Assembly (NCBI RefSeq): GCF_001611795.1 | Contig: NZ_CP015098.1 | Coordinates: 3,100,001-3,164,000, forward strand | Reading direction: 5' to 3' | Source: Streptomyces qaidamensis | GTDB lineage: Bacteria > Actinomycetota > Actinomycetes > Streptomycetales > Streptomycetaceae | Length of the DNA stretch: 64,000 bases | Shown: piece by piece, positions 39,941 to 48,412 of the stretch | Layout: each line of letters opens with the position of its first letter | Numbering within the stretch: position 1 is the first letter of the stretch | The notes under the pieces: model-generated | The model's input: the letters and a program-made list of their open reading frames with translations, nothing else | What the model was told of the DNA's origin: nothing | The model's database searches: none | Made by a program: the position numbers and the translations under genes

Positions 39941-42319
39941 TCAGAGGGTCCGGACGTCCAGGGTGTAGACGGAGCGGTCGCCGTACGGGATGTACAGGGC
40001 GTCCCCGACCAGGGTGAGGGGGGCGCCGGAGGTGTTGTCGGGATCGCCGCTGTCGTCGCGGCCGTCGCGGGTGCCTTCGATCCTGCCGGTGGAGACGTTC
40101 AGGGCGGCCACCCGGCCACTGGGGGACGCGAAGTAGACGTGCGTGGCGGAGGCGGCCGGCGGGCCCTGCTGCTCCACGCTGGAATTGCTGTCCCAGAGGG
40201 TCCGGCCCGTGCGGGGCGAGACCGCGCTGACGCCGCCGCTGCCCCGGGTGAAGTAGACGGTTCCGCGCCGGAGGTACGCGCCGGACGCCTCGGCCTGCTT
40301 GCCGGAGACCCGCACGGCGGTGAGCTCGCGCGAGGAGACGTCGAGCAGGGTCAGGCCCTTGCCGGGCGAGTACGTGTTCGACAGCACCAGGCTGTCGCCG
40401 TCCCGGCCGAGCAGGTCCTGGGCGCCCTTCGCCTCGACCGACCAGCGGAGCTTGCCGTCGGACGTGCCGATCTCGGACACGGTGGTCCTGGCGGTGCCCT
40501 GCTCCCACCTGCCGGTGGTGCAGATCAGGTAGGCGCGTTCGGCCGCGGCGCGCAGCAGGCAGTTGTCCGCGCCCTGCGGCTCGGGGCGCTTCCAGCGGAT
40601 TTCGCCCGTGCCGCTGTCGAGCAGGGCGTACTGCTCTCCCTGGGCGCCGTAGGACGTGACGACGCCTTCGGGGACGGCGACGGCGCCTCCCTGTTCGCCG
40701 TCGGGGGCGCTCGCCATCTGGCCGTCGGCCGTCTCGGTCCGCCACAGCACCTTTCCGGTGCCGGCGGCCAGGGCGGAGACCGTGTAGGTGAACAGCGGCC
40801 CGGCTCCGTCCGCCATCTCCCTCTCGTCCACCTGGTACGCGTAGACGCGGCCGCGGCCCGTGCCGATGATCGAGCCCTGGTCGCTGGTCAGGGTCCGCGG
40901 TGCGGTGGCGTCCACCGGCCGGGTCCAGGTGTTGCGGCCCCCGGCCAGGTCGAAGCGGGTCGCCATGACCTGGGCACCGGCGCAGAGCAGGGACGTGTCC
41001 ACCACGGCGCAGTTCTGGAAGGACTCGCGGCCCATGCCACTGCCGATGTCCTTCGGGACCTTCGCCCTGGCGGCCCACGGTTTCCAGCCGTCGGGGAGGT
41101 CGGCCGCCCTGGCGGTGGAGGAGGGCGGGCGGTCGTTGTCGCGGATCAGGGTGACGGTGGTGGTGACGATCGCGGCGAGTGCCACGGCCGCTGCGGCCGA
41201 GATCAGCAGCAGCCCGTGTCTGCGGCGGCTACGGGTGCGCTCCGTTCCGGGCCCGGGTGCGCCGTCCGGGTCCCGTGGCGGCCGGCGCTGTTCCGTCGGG
41301 GTGCTGTCGGGTTGGGGGCGCCGCGCCTCGTGCCGCTCGGCGCCGGGCTCGCCGTCCGCCTCCTCGGGCAGCGCGTGGGACGTTTCACCCCGCCCGGTGC
41401 GGGCCGCGTCGGGCCATGCCGTGCCGGCCGGCTCGGTCGGCCGGGCGCCCGGCCACGGACGTACGGGGCGCGGCGCGCGGGTGCCGGGTACGAGGAGCGG
41501 ACCGGGGGTGCCGCCGTCGCGGAGCAGCGTGAACAGTTCGTCCGCGGCGGGGCGGTCCTTGGGGTGCTTCTCCAGGCAGAGACGGATGAAGGGGAGCAGT
41601 TCGGCGGGGACGCCGGTGAGGTCCGGTTCTCCCTCGACGACCCGCAGGGCCGTTTCGTAGGGGCTCGGGCTGTCGAACGGGCCGCGGCAGGTGGCGGCGT
41701 GGGTGAGGACCGAGCCGAGGGAGAACATGTCGGCGGCCGGGCCGACGTCCTGCGGGGAGGCGAACTGCTCCGGGGACATGAAGGGCGGCGTGCCCATCAC
41801 GCGGCCGGTCTGGGTGAGGACGTCGGAGGCGGCGTGGTCGGCGGCGCGGGAGATGCCGAAGTCGATGACGCGCGGGCCGTCCTCGGCGAGCATCACGTTG
41901 GCCGGCTTCAGGTCGCGGTGGACGACTCCGGCACGGTGGATGTCGCGCAGGGCCTCGGCGAGGCCGGCGGCCAGGCCGCGCAGGCGGGGCAGCGGGAGCG
42001 GGCCGTGCTCGCGGACGTGCGTGCCGAGGTCCGCCCCCGGGATGTAGAGCGTGGCCATCCAGGGGTGCGGGGCGTCGGCGTCGGCGTCCACGACGGGGGC
42101 GGTGAAGGCGCCGCTGACCCGGCGGGCGGCGGCGACCTCGCGGCGGAAGCGGGTGCGGAACTCGTCGTCGTCGGCGTACTGGCTGTGCACGACCTTGATC
42201 GCGAGGCGTCGGCCGGAGGCGGAGCGGGCCAGGTAGACCACGCCCATGCCGCCGGATCCGAGGCGGTCCTCGGTGCGGTAGCCGCCGACCTCCGCCGGGT
42301 CAGAGTCGCGCAGCGCCAT
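39941..42319 (-). CDS. Ser/Thr protein kinase with extracytoplasmic PQQ-type beta-propeller
   Basis: 792 residues. The kinase domain (~12-270) has GSGGMGVVY (P-loop), AIKVV, VVHRDLKPANVM (catalytic loop), VIDFGISR (DFG) and MGTPPFMSPEQ. A proline/charged juxtamembrane linker (~270-370) precedes one membrane helix (LLLISAAAAVALAAIVTTTV, ~375-395). The outer part (~430-790) has repeated WXX-type propeller blades (GKVLWRTE, GEIRWKRPE, GKLRWSVE, GRTLWDSN), a PQQ-like beta-propeller that probably senses a ligand or wall component. Substrates cannot be deduced. It is a single gene, with a small membrane-protein gene ~107 bp upstream on the same strand. Confidence 0.95.
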   Translation of the reverse strand: MALRDSDPAEVGGYRTEDRLGSGGMGVVYLARSASGRRLAIKVVHSQYADDDEFRTRFRREVAAARRVSGAFTAPVVDADADAPHPWMATLYIPGADLGTHVREHGPLPLPRLRGLAAGLAEALRDIHRAGVVHRDLKPANVMLAEDGPRVIDFGISRAADHAASDVLTQTGRVMGTPPFMSPEQFASPQDVGPAADMFSLGSVLTHAATCRGPFDSPSPYETALRVVEGEPDLTGVPAELLPFIRLCLEKHPKDRPAADELFTLLRDGGTPGPLLVPGTRAPRPVRPWPGARPTEPAGTAWPDAARTGRGETSHALPEEADGEPGAERHEARRPQPDSTPTEQRRPPRDPDGAPGPGTERTRSRRRHGLLLISAAAAVALAAIVTTTVTLIRDNDRPPSSTARAADLPDGWKPWAARAKVPKDIGSGMGRESFQNCAVVDTSLLCAGAQVMATRFDLAGGRNTWTRPVDATAPRTLTSDQGSIIGTGRGRVYAYQVDEREMADGAGPLFTYTVSALAAGTGKVLWRTETADGQMASAPDGEQGGAVAVPEGVVTSYGAQGEQYALLDSGTGEIRWKRPEPQGADNCLLRAAAERAYLICTTGRWEQGTARTTVSEIGTSDGKLRWSVEAKGAQDLLGRDGDSLVLSNTYSPGKGLTLLDVSSRELTAVRVSGKQAEASGAYLRRGTVYFTRGSGGVSAVSPRTGRTLWDSNSSVEQQGPPAASATHVYFASPSGRVAALNVSTGRIEGTRDGRDDSGDPDNTSGAPLTLVGDALYIPYGDRSVYTLDVRTL

Positions 42320-42426
42320 CCCTGTACGTTCCCCCCGTCACGCACCGTCCTGTGGTCGGGGCGAGCGTAACCGCCCCTGCGCCGGGCCCGAAGCGCGGGG
42401 CGCGGGAGGGGGCGTCGGCGTCCCGG

Positions 42427-42621
42427 TCAGAAGCTGATGGAGTTGATGGTCTGCGCTATCGAGTTGAGGAACCGCTGGATGTCGTCGGCCATGCCGGTCG
42501 AGGCGAGGAAGAAGCCGAACAGGACCGCCACGATCGCCGGCCCTGCCTTGAGGGATCCCCCTCTCAGCAACACCACAAGGATGATCGCCAACAGCAGCAC
42601 CACAGACAGTGAAATGGCCAC
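42427..42621 (-). CDS. Small hydrophobic protein
   Basis: 64 residues from GTG at 42621, product AISLSVVLLLAIILVVLLRG, then GGSLKAGPAIVAVLFGFFLA and a short tail DDIQRFLNSIAQTINSISF. Two membrane helices with a loop. I recall similar small proteins in Streptomyces but know no function. The frame has good coding character and a GAGGGTG upstream. It precedes the PQQ-type kinase on the same strand by about 107 bp. Confidence 0.75.
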   Translation of the reverse strand: MAISLSVVLLLAIILVVLLRGGSLKAGPAIVAVLFGFFLASTGMADDIQRFLNSIAQTINSISF

Positions 42622-43248
42622 AACTGATCACACACCCTCGGTCGGTCCGCTCTCCCGGCCCGGGGACGCGACCCCGCGCACCCCCGCCAGAACCATCGTG
42701 CCACCAACACGGCCGGGCTATGCGGCCGGTGACGCATCGACCACACACGTGTCGCACTCAGCCACGCGGGGACGTTTGTGTGCAAGGTCTCAACGGCGAA
42801 GAGTCGCACGGCAATTCGACGAGCCACCCGCACAGGGAATTCGGCCGTATCGTTTCCGTCTCCACACAACGTGTTCGCAGCTAATGCGAATTGCCACCAC
42901 AAGCCCCTCAACGGACGTTCGAGCAGGGGCCCGAAGAGGGCTGAAGCGGACATTCCGCTGGAGTCGCCTGCTGGTCTTATGCGTCGCTTAGTCCGGAAGT
43001 ATCATGACAAGCAGGACCCAGGCGGTGCACACAATCCGCCCTCGGATGATGTGTCGGCCATCACTCCGGCAGTGACGTCAACCACCCGTAATCCGGGGTA
43101 CCCGCAGCGAATAGCCAGGAATCACTTCCGGCGTTTTACGAATAGCTGTTGGGAACGCTAGGGTGCCTCAGATGTTCCACGCTGCCTCGTCCCCCGCACG
43201 CGCAGCGAGGTCCCGGATCGTCTCCCCGAGCTCCTGGTGGGAGGGTCT
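42622..43248. other. Divergent intergenic region, no supportable gene
   Basis: About 625 bp. Frames on both strands are short and overlap, with no family motif. The part from about 42880 to 43140 is lower in GC than its surroundings (AATTCGGC, AATGCGAATTGCC, AATAGCCAGG), as expected for promoters of the small hydrophobic gene and of the acyltransferase. Confidence 0.5.
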
Positions 43249-44433
43249 GTGACGAACTCGCTGCGACCGAACGGCGACCGCAGGGCGCCACTTCCCCCGG
43301 CACAGTCACCGGCCGACGGAGTGCCGAGCCCCCGCTCGCCGCACAGCACGCAGAAGAAGCAGAACGGCAAGCAGCGCGACGCGTTCTTCGACAACGCGAA
43401 GTACCTCGCGATCGTGCTGGTGGCCATGGGTCACGCCTGGGAGCCGCTCAAGGGCGACAGCCGGATACTGGAGGCGGCGTACCAGGTCGTCTACGCGTTC
43501 CACATGCCGGCGTTCATCCTCATCTCCGGCTACTTCTCCCGCAGTTTCGACATGCGGCCCGACCGGCTGAAGCGCCTGATCACCGGCGTGGCCGTGCCCT
43601 ACATCATCTTCGAGACGGCCTATCCGCTCTTCAAGCGGGTCATCGACAACGACCCGCACCAGGAGATCAGCCTCCTGGATCCCTGGTACCTGACCTGGTT
43701 CCTGGTCGCGCTGTTCATCTGGCGTCTGACCACTCCCATCTGGAACCTGGTGCGCTGGCCGCTGCCGCTGGCGCTGGGTCTCGCCATGCTGGCGACCGTC
43801 ACCCCGGAGATCGGTGACGACCTGGACCTCCAGCGCGTCCTGCAGTTCCTGCCGTTCTTCGTGCTGGGCCTGGTGATGAAGCCCGAGCACTTCCACATGG
43901 TGCGCCGCCGTTCGGTGCGGATCGCCTCGGTGCCGCTGTTCGCCGTCGCGCTGGCCTTCAGCTGGTGGGCGGTGCCGCGTATGAACACCGCGTGGTTCTA
44001 CCACCGTGACGCCGCGCAGGAGCTGGGCGCCCCGTGGTGGACCGGCCCCGTCATGGTGCTCGCGATGTTCGGCTGCTCCCTGGTGCTGACGGCCTGCTTC
44101 TTCGCCTGGGTGCCGCGCCGCCAGATGTGGTTCACCGCCCTCGGCGCCGGCACGCTCTACGGCTACCTGCTGCACGGCTTCCTGGTGAAGGCCGGCGACT
44201 ACCAGGGCTGGTTCGAGGCGTCCTGGCTGCACCACCCGGCCGGTGAGATCCTCGTGACCGCCCTCGCGGCCGCCGTCGTGACGGTGCTGTGCACCAAGCC
44301 GGTGCAGCGCATGTTCCGGTTCGCGATGGAGCCGAAGATGGACTGGGCCTTCAAGAAGGACGCCGCCGAACTCGCCCGCGAACGCCAGGGCGCCGAGCGG
44401 CGCGAGCGCGAGCCCGAGAAGGTCAACGCCTGA
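43249..44433 (+). CDS. Acyltransferase 3 family membrane protein
   Basis: 394 residues from GTG at 43249 (GGGAGGGT upstream; an in-frame GTG at 43237 overlaps that site). After a ~45-residue hydrophilic N-terminus the fold begins with FFDNAKYLAIVLVAMGHAW, the acyltransferase-3 start in which the His is catalytic, followed by FHMPAFILISGYFSR. About ten membrane helices follow. The C-terminus is charged (ELARERQGAERREREPEKV). The family O-acetylates sugars, lipids or wall polymers. A wall target would fit the nearby kinase and envelope genes, but that is weak inference. Its stop at 44433 is followed by a hairpin lying inside the convergent HD gene. Confidence 0.9.
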   Translation: MTNSLRPNGDRRAPLPPAQSPADGVPSPRSPHSTQKKQNGKQRDAFFDNAKYLAIVLVAMGHAWEPLKGDSRILEAAYQVVYAFHMPAFILISGYFSRSFDMRPDRLKRLITGVAVPYIIFETAYPLFKRVIDNDPHQEISLLDPWYLTWFLVALFIWRLTTPIWNLVRWPLPLALGLAMLATVTPEIGDDLDLQRVLQFLPFFVLGLVMKPEHFHMVRRRSVRIASVPLFAVALAFSWWAVPRMNTAWFYHRDAAQELGAPWWTGPVMVLAMFGCSLVLTACFFAWVPRRQMWFTALGAGTLYGYLLHGFLVKAGDYQGWFEASWLHHPAGEILVTALAAAVVTVLCTKPVQRMFRFAMEPKMDWAFKKDAAELARERQGAERREREPEKVNA

Positions 44434-44448
44434 CCCTCACAACGCAAT

Positions 44449-44904
44449 TCATCCGACGAGACCGAGAAGTGCGCGCATCCGTGCGTACTTCTCGGTCAGT
44501 CGTTTCCGGGTCGCCGCGTCGAGGACCGCGAGACGGGCAGGGTCCGCGTTGTGCGCCAGGTCCGACTCCTTCACCAGGAGCGCTCCGGGCGTGGCGAGGA
44601 TCCGCGCGGCGTACGCCTCCGGCGGCTCCCCCGCCCGTTTGGTGACCGCGAGGACGATGTCCTTCGTACGGCTGCTCAGCGCGGCCTCGCGCAGCCACTG
44701 TGCGGAGAGGGCGTCGTCCTCGACGGCGTCGTGCAGCCAGGCCGCCGCGATCTGCTCGTCGTCGCCGCCCCGCGCCCGGACGCCCTCCGCCACCGCCCGG
44801 AGGTGTTCGGCGTAGGGCCGTCCCGCCTTGTCGGTCTGGCCGGTGTGTGCGGCGCGGGCGGTGGCCTCGACCTGGGCCAGGGTCATACGGGATGTCTCGG
44901 TCAC
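44449..44904 (-). CDS. RelA/SpoT-type HD hydrolase, single domain
   Basis: 151 residues from GTG at 44904, whose GTGA overlaps the stop of the permease gene. The HD landmarks follow the (p)ppGpp hydrolase pattern: AAHTGQTDKAGRPYAEHLRA, then AAWLHDAVEDDAL (HD pair), VTKRAGE, and VKESDLAHNADPARL in the place of the usual KxADxxHN. No synthetase or regulatory domain is present, so it is comparable to small alarmone hydrolases of the Mesh1 type. Substrate is inferred. It is the last gene of an ABC transporter operon. Confidence 0.82.
   Translation of the reverse strand: MTETSRMTLAQVEATARAAHTGQTDKAGRPYAEHLRAVAEGVRARGGDDEQIAAAWLHDAVEDDALSAQWLREAALSSRTKDIVLAVTKRAGEPPEAYAARILATPGALLVKESDLAHNADPARLAVLDAATRKRLTEKYARMRALLGLVG
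44461..44496 (+). terminator. Hairpin inside the 3' end of the HD gene
   Basis: ACCGAGAAGT (44461-44470) pairs perfectly with ACTTCTCGGT (44487-44496), ~28 bp past the acyltransferase stop. It probably terminates the acyltransferase transcript. Its position inside the last codons of the convergent HD gene means the two functions overlap. Confidence 0.6.
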
Positions 44905-47324
44905 TGCTCCAGTGTCTCCCCGCGCAGCGCCGCCCGGGCCGGCAGGGTGACCGCGGCCAGGCCGAGGACGAGGATCGCGGCGGCGAACGAGCCGTACACG
45001 AGCGGGGGGATGTACGGTCCCCGGCCCGTCAGGCCCCTCATCATCGGCACCAGCGTGGCCAGGGCGATCGCCGTGCCGAGCGCGATGCCCGCGACGGCGA
45101 CCAGGAGCGCTTCCCAGCGGACCATGCGCAGCACCTGGCGGCGGGTGGAACCGAGCAGGCGGAGCGTGCCGAGTTCGCCACGGCGGTCGAGGACCGTCAT
45201 CACCAGGGTGTTGACGGCGGCGACCGCCGCGAAGCCGCCGAGGACGGCCGCCATGACCGTGTTCGCCCAGGCGTTGAGCTCGCGGTCGAGGGACTGGGCG
45301 GCGGTGTGGTCGGCGCGGTCCATGACACGGCCGAGCGGGGCGAGCGCCTTCGCCGTACCGCCCTTGACCCACAGTTCGGTGTCGAACGCGGAACTGACGT
45401 GGCGGGCCAGGTCACCGCGGTCCAGGGTGACCTGGGACAGGCCCAGGCCGCGGCCGTACACCGCCGCCACCAGCGGGGTGGCCCTGGTGCCGTCGGGCAG
45501 ATGGATGCGGATGCGCTCGCCGACCCCGACGTTCGCGTTCTCGGCGACGGACGCGTCGAGGGCGACCTCGCCCGGCTTCAGCGACAGCCGGCCCTTCTCG
45601 ACGTCCAGGTCCTGCACGGCGGCCAGGTCTCGGGCCGAGCCCGTGACGCCCTGCGCGGAGACCGGGGTCAGGACTCCCGAGCTGCGGACGAGGACGGACG
45701 TCTTCAGCAGGCCGACGGCCGCGGTGACCCCCGGGGTCTGCCCGGCCCGTCGTACGGAGTCCGGGGGCAGGGCGCCCTCGTCGGCCGTGACGATGTGGTC
45801 GGCGACGATGCCCGCCCGCTGCTGCTCGGCGGTGGCCCGGTCCTCGCTGGTGTGCAGGAAGACCAGCACGGAGGAGAACGCCATGGCGAGCACGATCGGG
45901 GTGATCGCGGAGGCCAGACGCCGGGCGTTGGTGCGGGAGTTGGCGGCGGCCAGGGCTGCGGGGGCCCCCGCGCCCCGCAGCGGCAGTCCGAGCAGGGACG
46001 CGCAGGCGCGGGCGATCAGCGGGCCCAGCAGGGCGACGGCCAGCATGAACAGCATGACGACGCCGAGGGCGGCGTTGGCCGCGTCCTCGCCCGACTCCGA
46101 GGCGGCCAGGCCCGCGCACACGAAGCCGCCGGCCGCCGCCGCCACGCCGAGCGGTGTGCGGATCCAGCCCGGGCGCAGCCGCTCCACGGACGCCTCGCTC
46201 AGTGCCTGGCCCGGCTTGATGCGCGAACTGCGGTGCGCCGCGGTGTATCCGGCGAGCAGGGCGGTGAGCAGGACGGTCCCGGCCGTGACGGTGAGGGGGA
46301 TCCAGGAGACGGTGAGATGGACGGGTTCCGGAACAGCGCCCTTGTTCTTCAGCTGCCCGAACCACCAGGCGGCCAGGGCGATTCCGGGCAGGCAGCCGAG
46401 TGCGCCCGCGACCGGCGCGACGAGCAGCGCCTCGGTGGCGATGGTGCGGCGGATCTGGCGCGGGGTGGTGCCGACAGCGCGCAGCAGGGCGAACTCGCGG
46501 GCGCGGCGGCCGACCGCGAGGGCGACGGTGCCGGCCGCGGTGAAGACGGCGACCATGGCGGCGACGCCGCCGAAGGAGCCGCCGATCCCGATGAGCACCT
46601 CGCGGGCTTCGGCGAGGGCGGGGTCCTCCACGGTGCCCCGGTCGTCGCCGGTGTGGATCTCGGCCCGGCCGCCCAGGGCGCGGGTGAGGCGGGAGTCGAG
46701 GGCCGCGGCGCTGACTCCGGGGTCGGGAAGGACGGCGATGGTGTCGACGCGGTGGGGGTGGCCGGAGGCGCGGACGGCTTCGGCGTCGCTGAACCAGACG
46801 GTGTTCCGGGCGGCGGCCGTACCGGAGACGCGGTAGGTGCGGGGGCCCTCCGGGAGGGTGAGGGTGACGGTGTCACCGGTCGAGGCGTGCCCGCGCTGGG
46901 CGAGGACGACCTCGCCGGGGCCGGGGGCGCGGCCGGTGGTGAGGCGTTCACCGGTGAAGGCGGTGGAGCCCCAGCCGTGGGCGGTGAGCCTGCCTTCGGG
47001 CGTGAGCACCGGGAAGGTGACGTCGGGGATCGCCGCGCGCACTCCAGGGACCGCGGCGGCCTTCGCGACCAGGGAGTCGTCGAGGCGGGCCCGGTCCGGC
47101 ACCGCGTCGCTCTCGTCCGGCTTTCCGGCCCGCTGCTCGGCGGCGGCCACGGCGGGGACGCGCGCGTAGCGCTCGGGTGGGACCGTGGCGCGCGCGCCCG
47201 TCTCCAGCAGGATGCCGCAGGCCGACACGATCGTGGCGGCCAGTACGAGGGCGACGAAGGTGCCCACGAACGCGGCGGGACGGAACCGGAGGGCCGCCCG
47301 GGCGAGGCCGTTGGGGGCGAGCAT
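44901..47324 (-). CDS. FtsX/MacB-type ABC transporter permease
   Basis: 807 residues from ATG at 47324 (the frame is open to 48374 but the upstream part shadows the ATPase gene). Starts with a membrane helix (AFVGTFVALVLAATIVSACG), then an extracytoplasmic MacB-PCD-like domain, a three-helix FtsX block (around residues 250-370), a second pair of soluble and FtsX domains, and C-terminal helices. Duplicated FtsX halves are characteristic of actinobacterial efflux permeases. The substrate is not identifiable. Coupled to the ATPase gene by overlapping TGATG and to the downstream HD gene by GTGA. Confidence 0.92.
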   Translation of the reverse strand: MLAPNGLARAALRFRPAAFVGTFVALVLAATIVSACGILLETGARATVPPERYARVPAVAAAEQRAGKPDESDAVPDRARLDDSLVAKAAAVPGVRAAIPDVTFPVLTPEGRLTAHGWGSTAFTGERLTTGRAPGPGEVVLAQRGHASTGDTVTLTLPEGPRTYRVSGTAAARNTVWFSDAEAVRASGHPHRVDTIAVLPDPGVSAAALDSRLTRALGGRAEIHTGDDRGTVEDPALAEAREVLIGIGGSFGGVAAMVAVFTAAGTVALAVGRRAREFALLRAVGTTPRQIRRTIATEALLVAPVAGALGCLPGIALAAWWFGQLKNKGAVPEPVHLTVSWIPLTVTAGTVLLTALLAGYTAAHRSSRIKPGQALSEASVERLRPGWIRTPLGVAAAAGGFVCAGLAASESGEDAANAALGVVMLFMLAVALLGPLIARACASLLGLPLRGAGAPAALAAANSRTNARRLASAITPIVLAMAFSSVLVFLHTSEDRATAEQQRAGIVADHIVTADEGALPPDSVRRAGQTPGVTAAVGLLKTSVLVRSSGVLTPVSAQGVTGSARDLAAVQDLDVEKGRLSLKPGEVALDASVAENANVGVGERIRIHLPDGTRATPLVAAVYGRGLGLSQVTLDRGDLARHVSSAFDTELWVKGGTAKALAPLGRVMDRADHTAAQSLDRELNAWANTVMAAVLGGFAAVAAVNTLVMTVLDRRGELGTLRLLGSTRRQVLRMVRWEALLVAVAGIALGTAIALATLVPMMRGLTGRGPYIPPLVYGSFAAAILVLGLAAVTLPARAALRGETLEQ

Positions 47325-48292
47325 CAGGCGGCCGCCTTCGTGTGGGCGCGCGGCGCGGCCAGGGAGGACATCCGGGCGGCGATGCGGTCGGCGTGGGCGC
47401 GGCCCGGGTCGTGACCGGCGGCGCCCTCGCGGTCCAGGTGGTGACCGGCAGCGCCCTCGCGGTCCAGGTGGTGACCGGCAGCGCCCTCGCGGTCCAGGTG
47501 GTGACCGGCGGCGCCCTCGCGGTCCAGGTGGTGACCGGCAGCGCCCTCGCGGTCCAGGTGGTGACCGGCAGCGCCCTCGCGGTCCAGGTGGTGACCGGCG
47601 GCGCCCTCGCGGTCCAGGTGGTCGACGATCTCGCCGTCCGACAGGAACAGGACGCGGTCGGCCCAGGCCGCGGCGGCAGGGTCGTGGGTGACCATGACGA
47701 CCGTGGCGCCGTGGGTGTCGACGGCCCCGCGCAGAAGGGTGAGGATCTCGGTGGCCGTGGTGGTGTCCAGGGCGCCCGTCGGCTCGTCCGCGAAGACGAC
47801 GTCGGGGCGCGTGACCAGGGCGCGGGCGATGGCCACCCGCTGCTGCTGGCCGCCGGAGAGCTGGCCCGGGCGACGGCGGGCCTTGTCGGCGAGGCCGACC
47901 TGGTGCAGCACCTCGGCGGCCCGGCGGCGGTCGGGACGGTGCCCGGCCAGGCGCATCGGCAGGACGACGTTCTGCTCGACCGTGAGCGAGGGCAGCAGGT
48001 TGAAGGCCTGGAAGACGAAACCGATCCGGGTGCGGCGCAGGGCCGTGAGCTTGTTCTCCTTCATGCCGGTGATCTCCGTGCCGCCCAGGCGGACCGTGCC
48101 GGCCGTGGGGCGGTCGAGGCCGGCCGCGCACTGGAGGAACGTGGACTTGCCGGAGCCCGAGGGGCCCATCACCGCGGTGTAACTGCCGTGCCGGAGGGTG
48201 AGGTCGACGCCGCGCAGGGCGTGCACGGCGTTGCGGCCGCGTCCGTAGCGCTTGCGGATGCCGTGCAGTTCCACGGCCCAGTCGCCTGACAT
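47324..48292 (-). CDS. MacB-type ABC transporter ATP-binding protein with 10-residue tandem repeat in its C-terminus
   Basis: 322 residues, against ~230-250 for the usual MacB/LolD-type ATPase. GPSGSGKSTFLQ (Walker A), FQAFNLLPSLT (Q-loop), LSGGQQQRVAIARAL (signature), DVVFADEPTGALD (Walker B) and VVMVTHD (H-loop) are all intact, ending at LSDGEIVD. Then HLDREGAAGH repeats seven times without change, followed by a 30-residue basic tail. The repeat is not part of the ATPase fold. ATG at 48292; it overlaps the permease start. Probable role: ATPase of an exporter formed with that permease. Confidence 0.93.
   Translation of the reverse strand: MSGDWAVELHGIRKRYGRGRNAVHALRGVDLTLRHGSYTAVMGPSGSGKSTFLQCAAGLDRPTAGTVRLGGTEITGMKENKLTALRRTRIGFVFQAFNLLPSLTVEQNVVLPMRLAGHRPDRRRAAEVLHQVGLADKARRRPGQLSGGQQQRVAIARALVTRPDVVFADEPTGALDTTTATEILTLLRGAVDTHGATVVMVTHDPAAAAWADRVLFLSDGEIVDHLDREGAAGHHLDREGAAGHHLDREGAAGHHLDREGAAGHHLDREGAAGHHLDREGAAGHHLDREGAAGHDPGRAHADRIAARMSSLAAPRAHTKAAA
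47411..47620. repeat. In-frame minisatellite, 7 x 30 bp
   Basis: Seven units of exactly 30 bp encode HLDREGAAGH on the minus strand. They differ only at the tenth base of each unit (plus strand), in the order G,A,A,G,A,A,G. This is a silent third-codon change. The G-A-A pattern repeats every three units, indicating a 90-bp higher-order unit. Confidence 0.95.
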
Positions 48293-48412
48293 GTGTGTCC
48301 TTCCGGATCCGAGTCGTCCGCACCGGTGCGCCGGTGCGTCTCGAACGTACGGAACCGGAGTGCGGCCGGACCATGAGGACGACCGCCCAACCGACCTGGG
48401 GAAAACCCCACC

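Noticed and set aside
47411..47620. Regular 30-bp repeats that could look like a CRISPR array.
   Set aside because: Repeats are directly contiguous with no spacers and encode HLDREGAAGH in frame in the ATPase.
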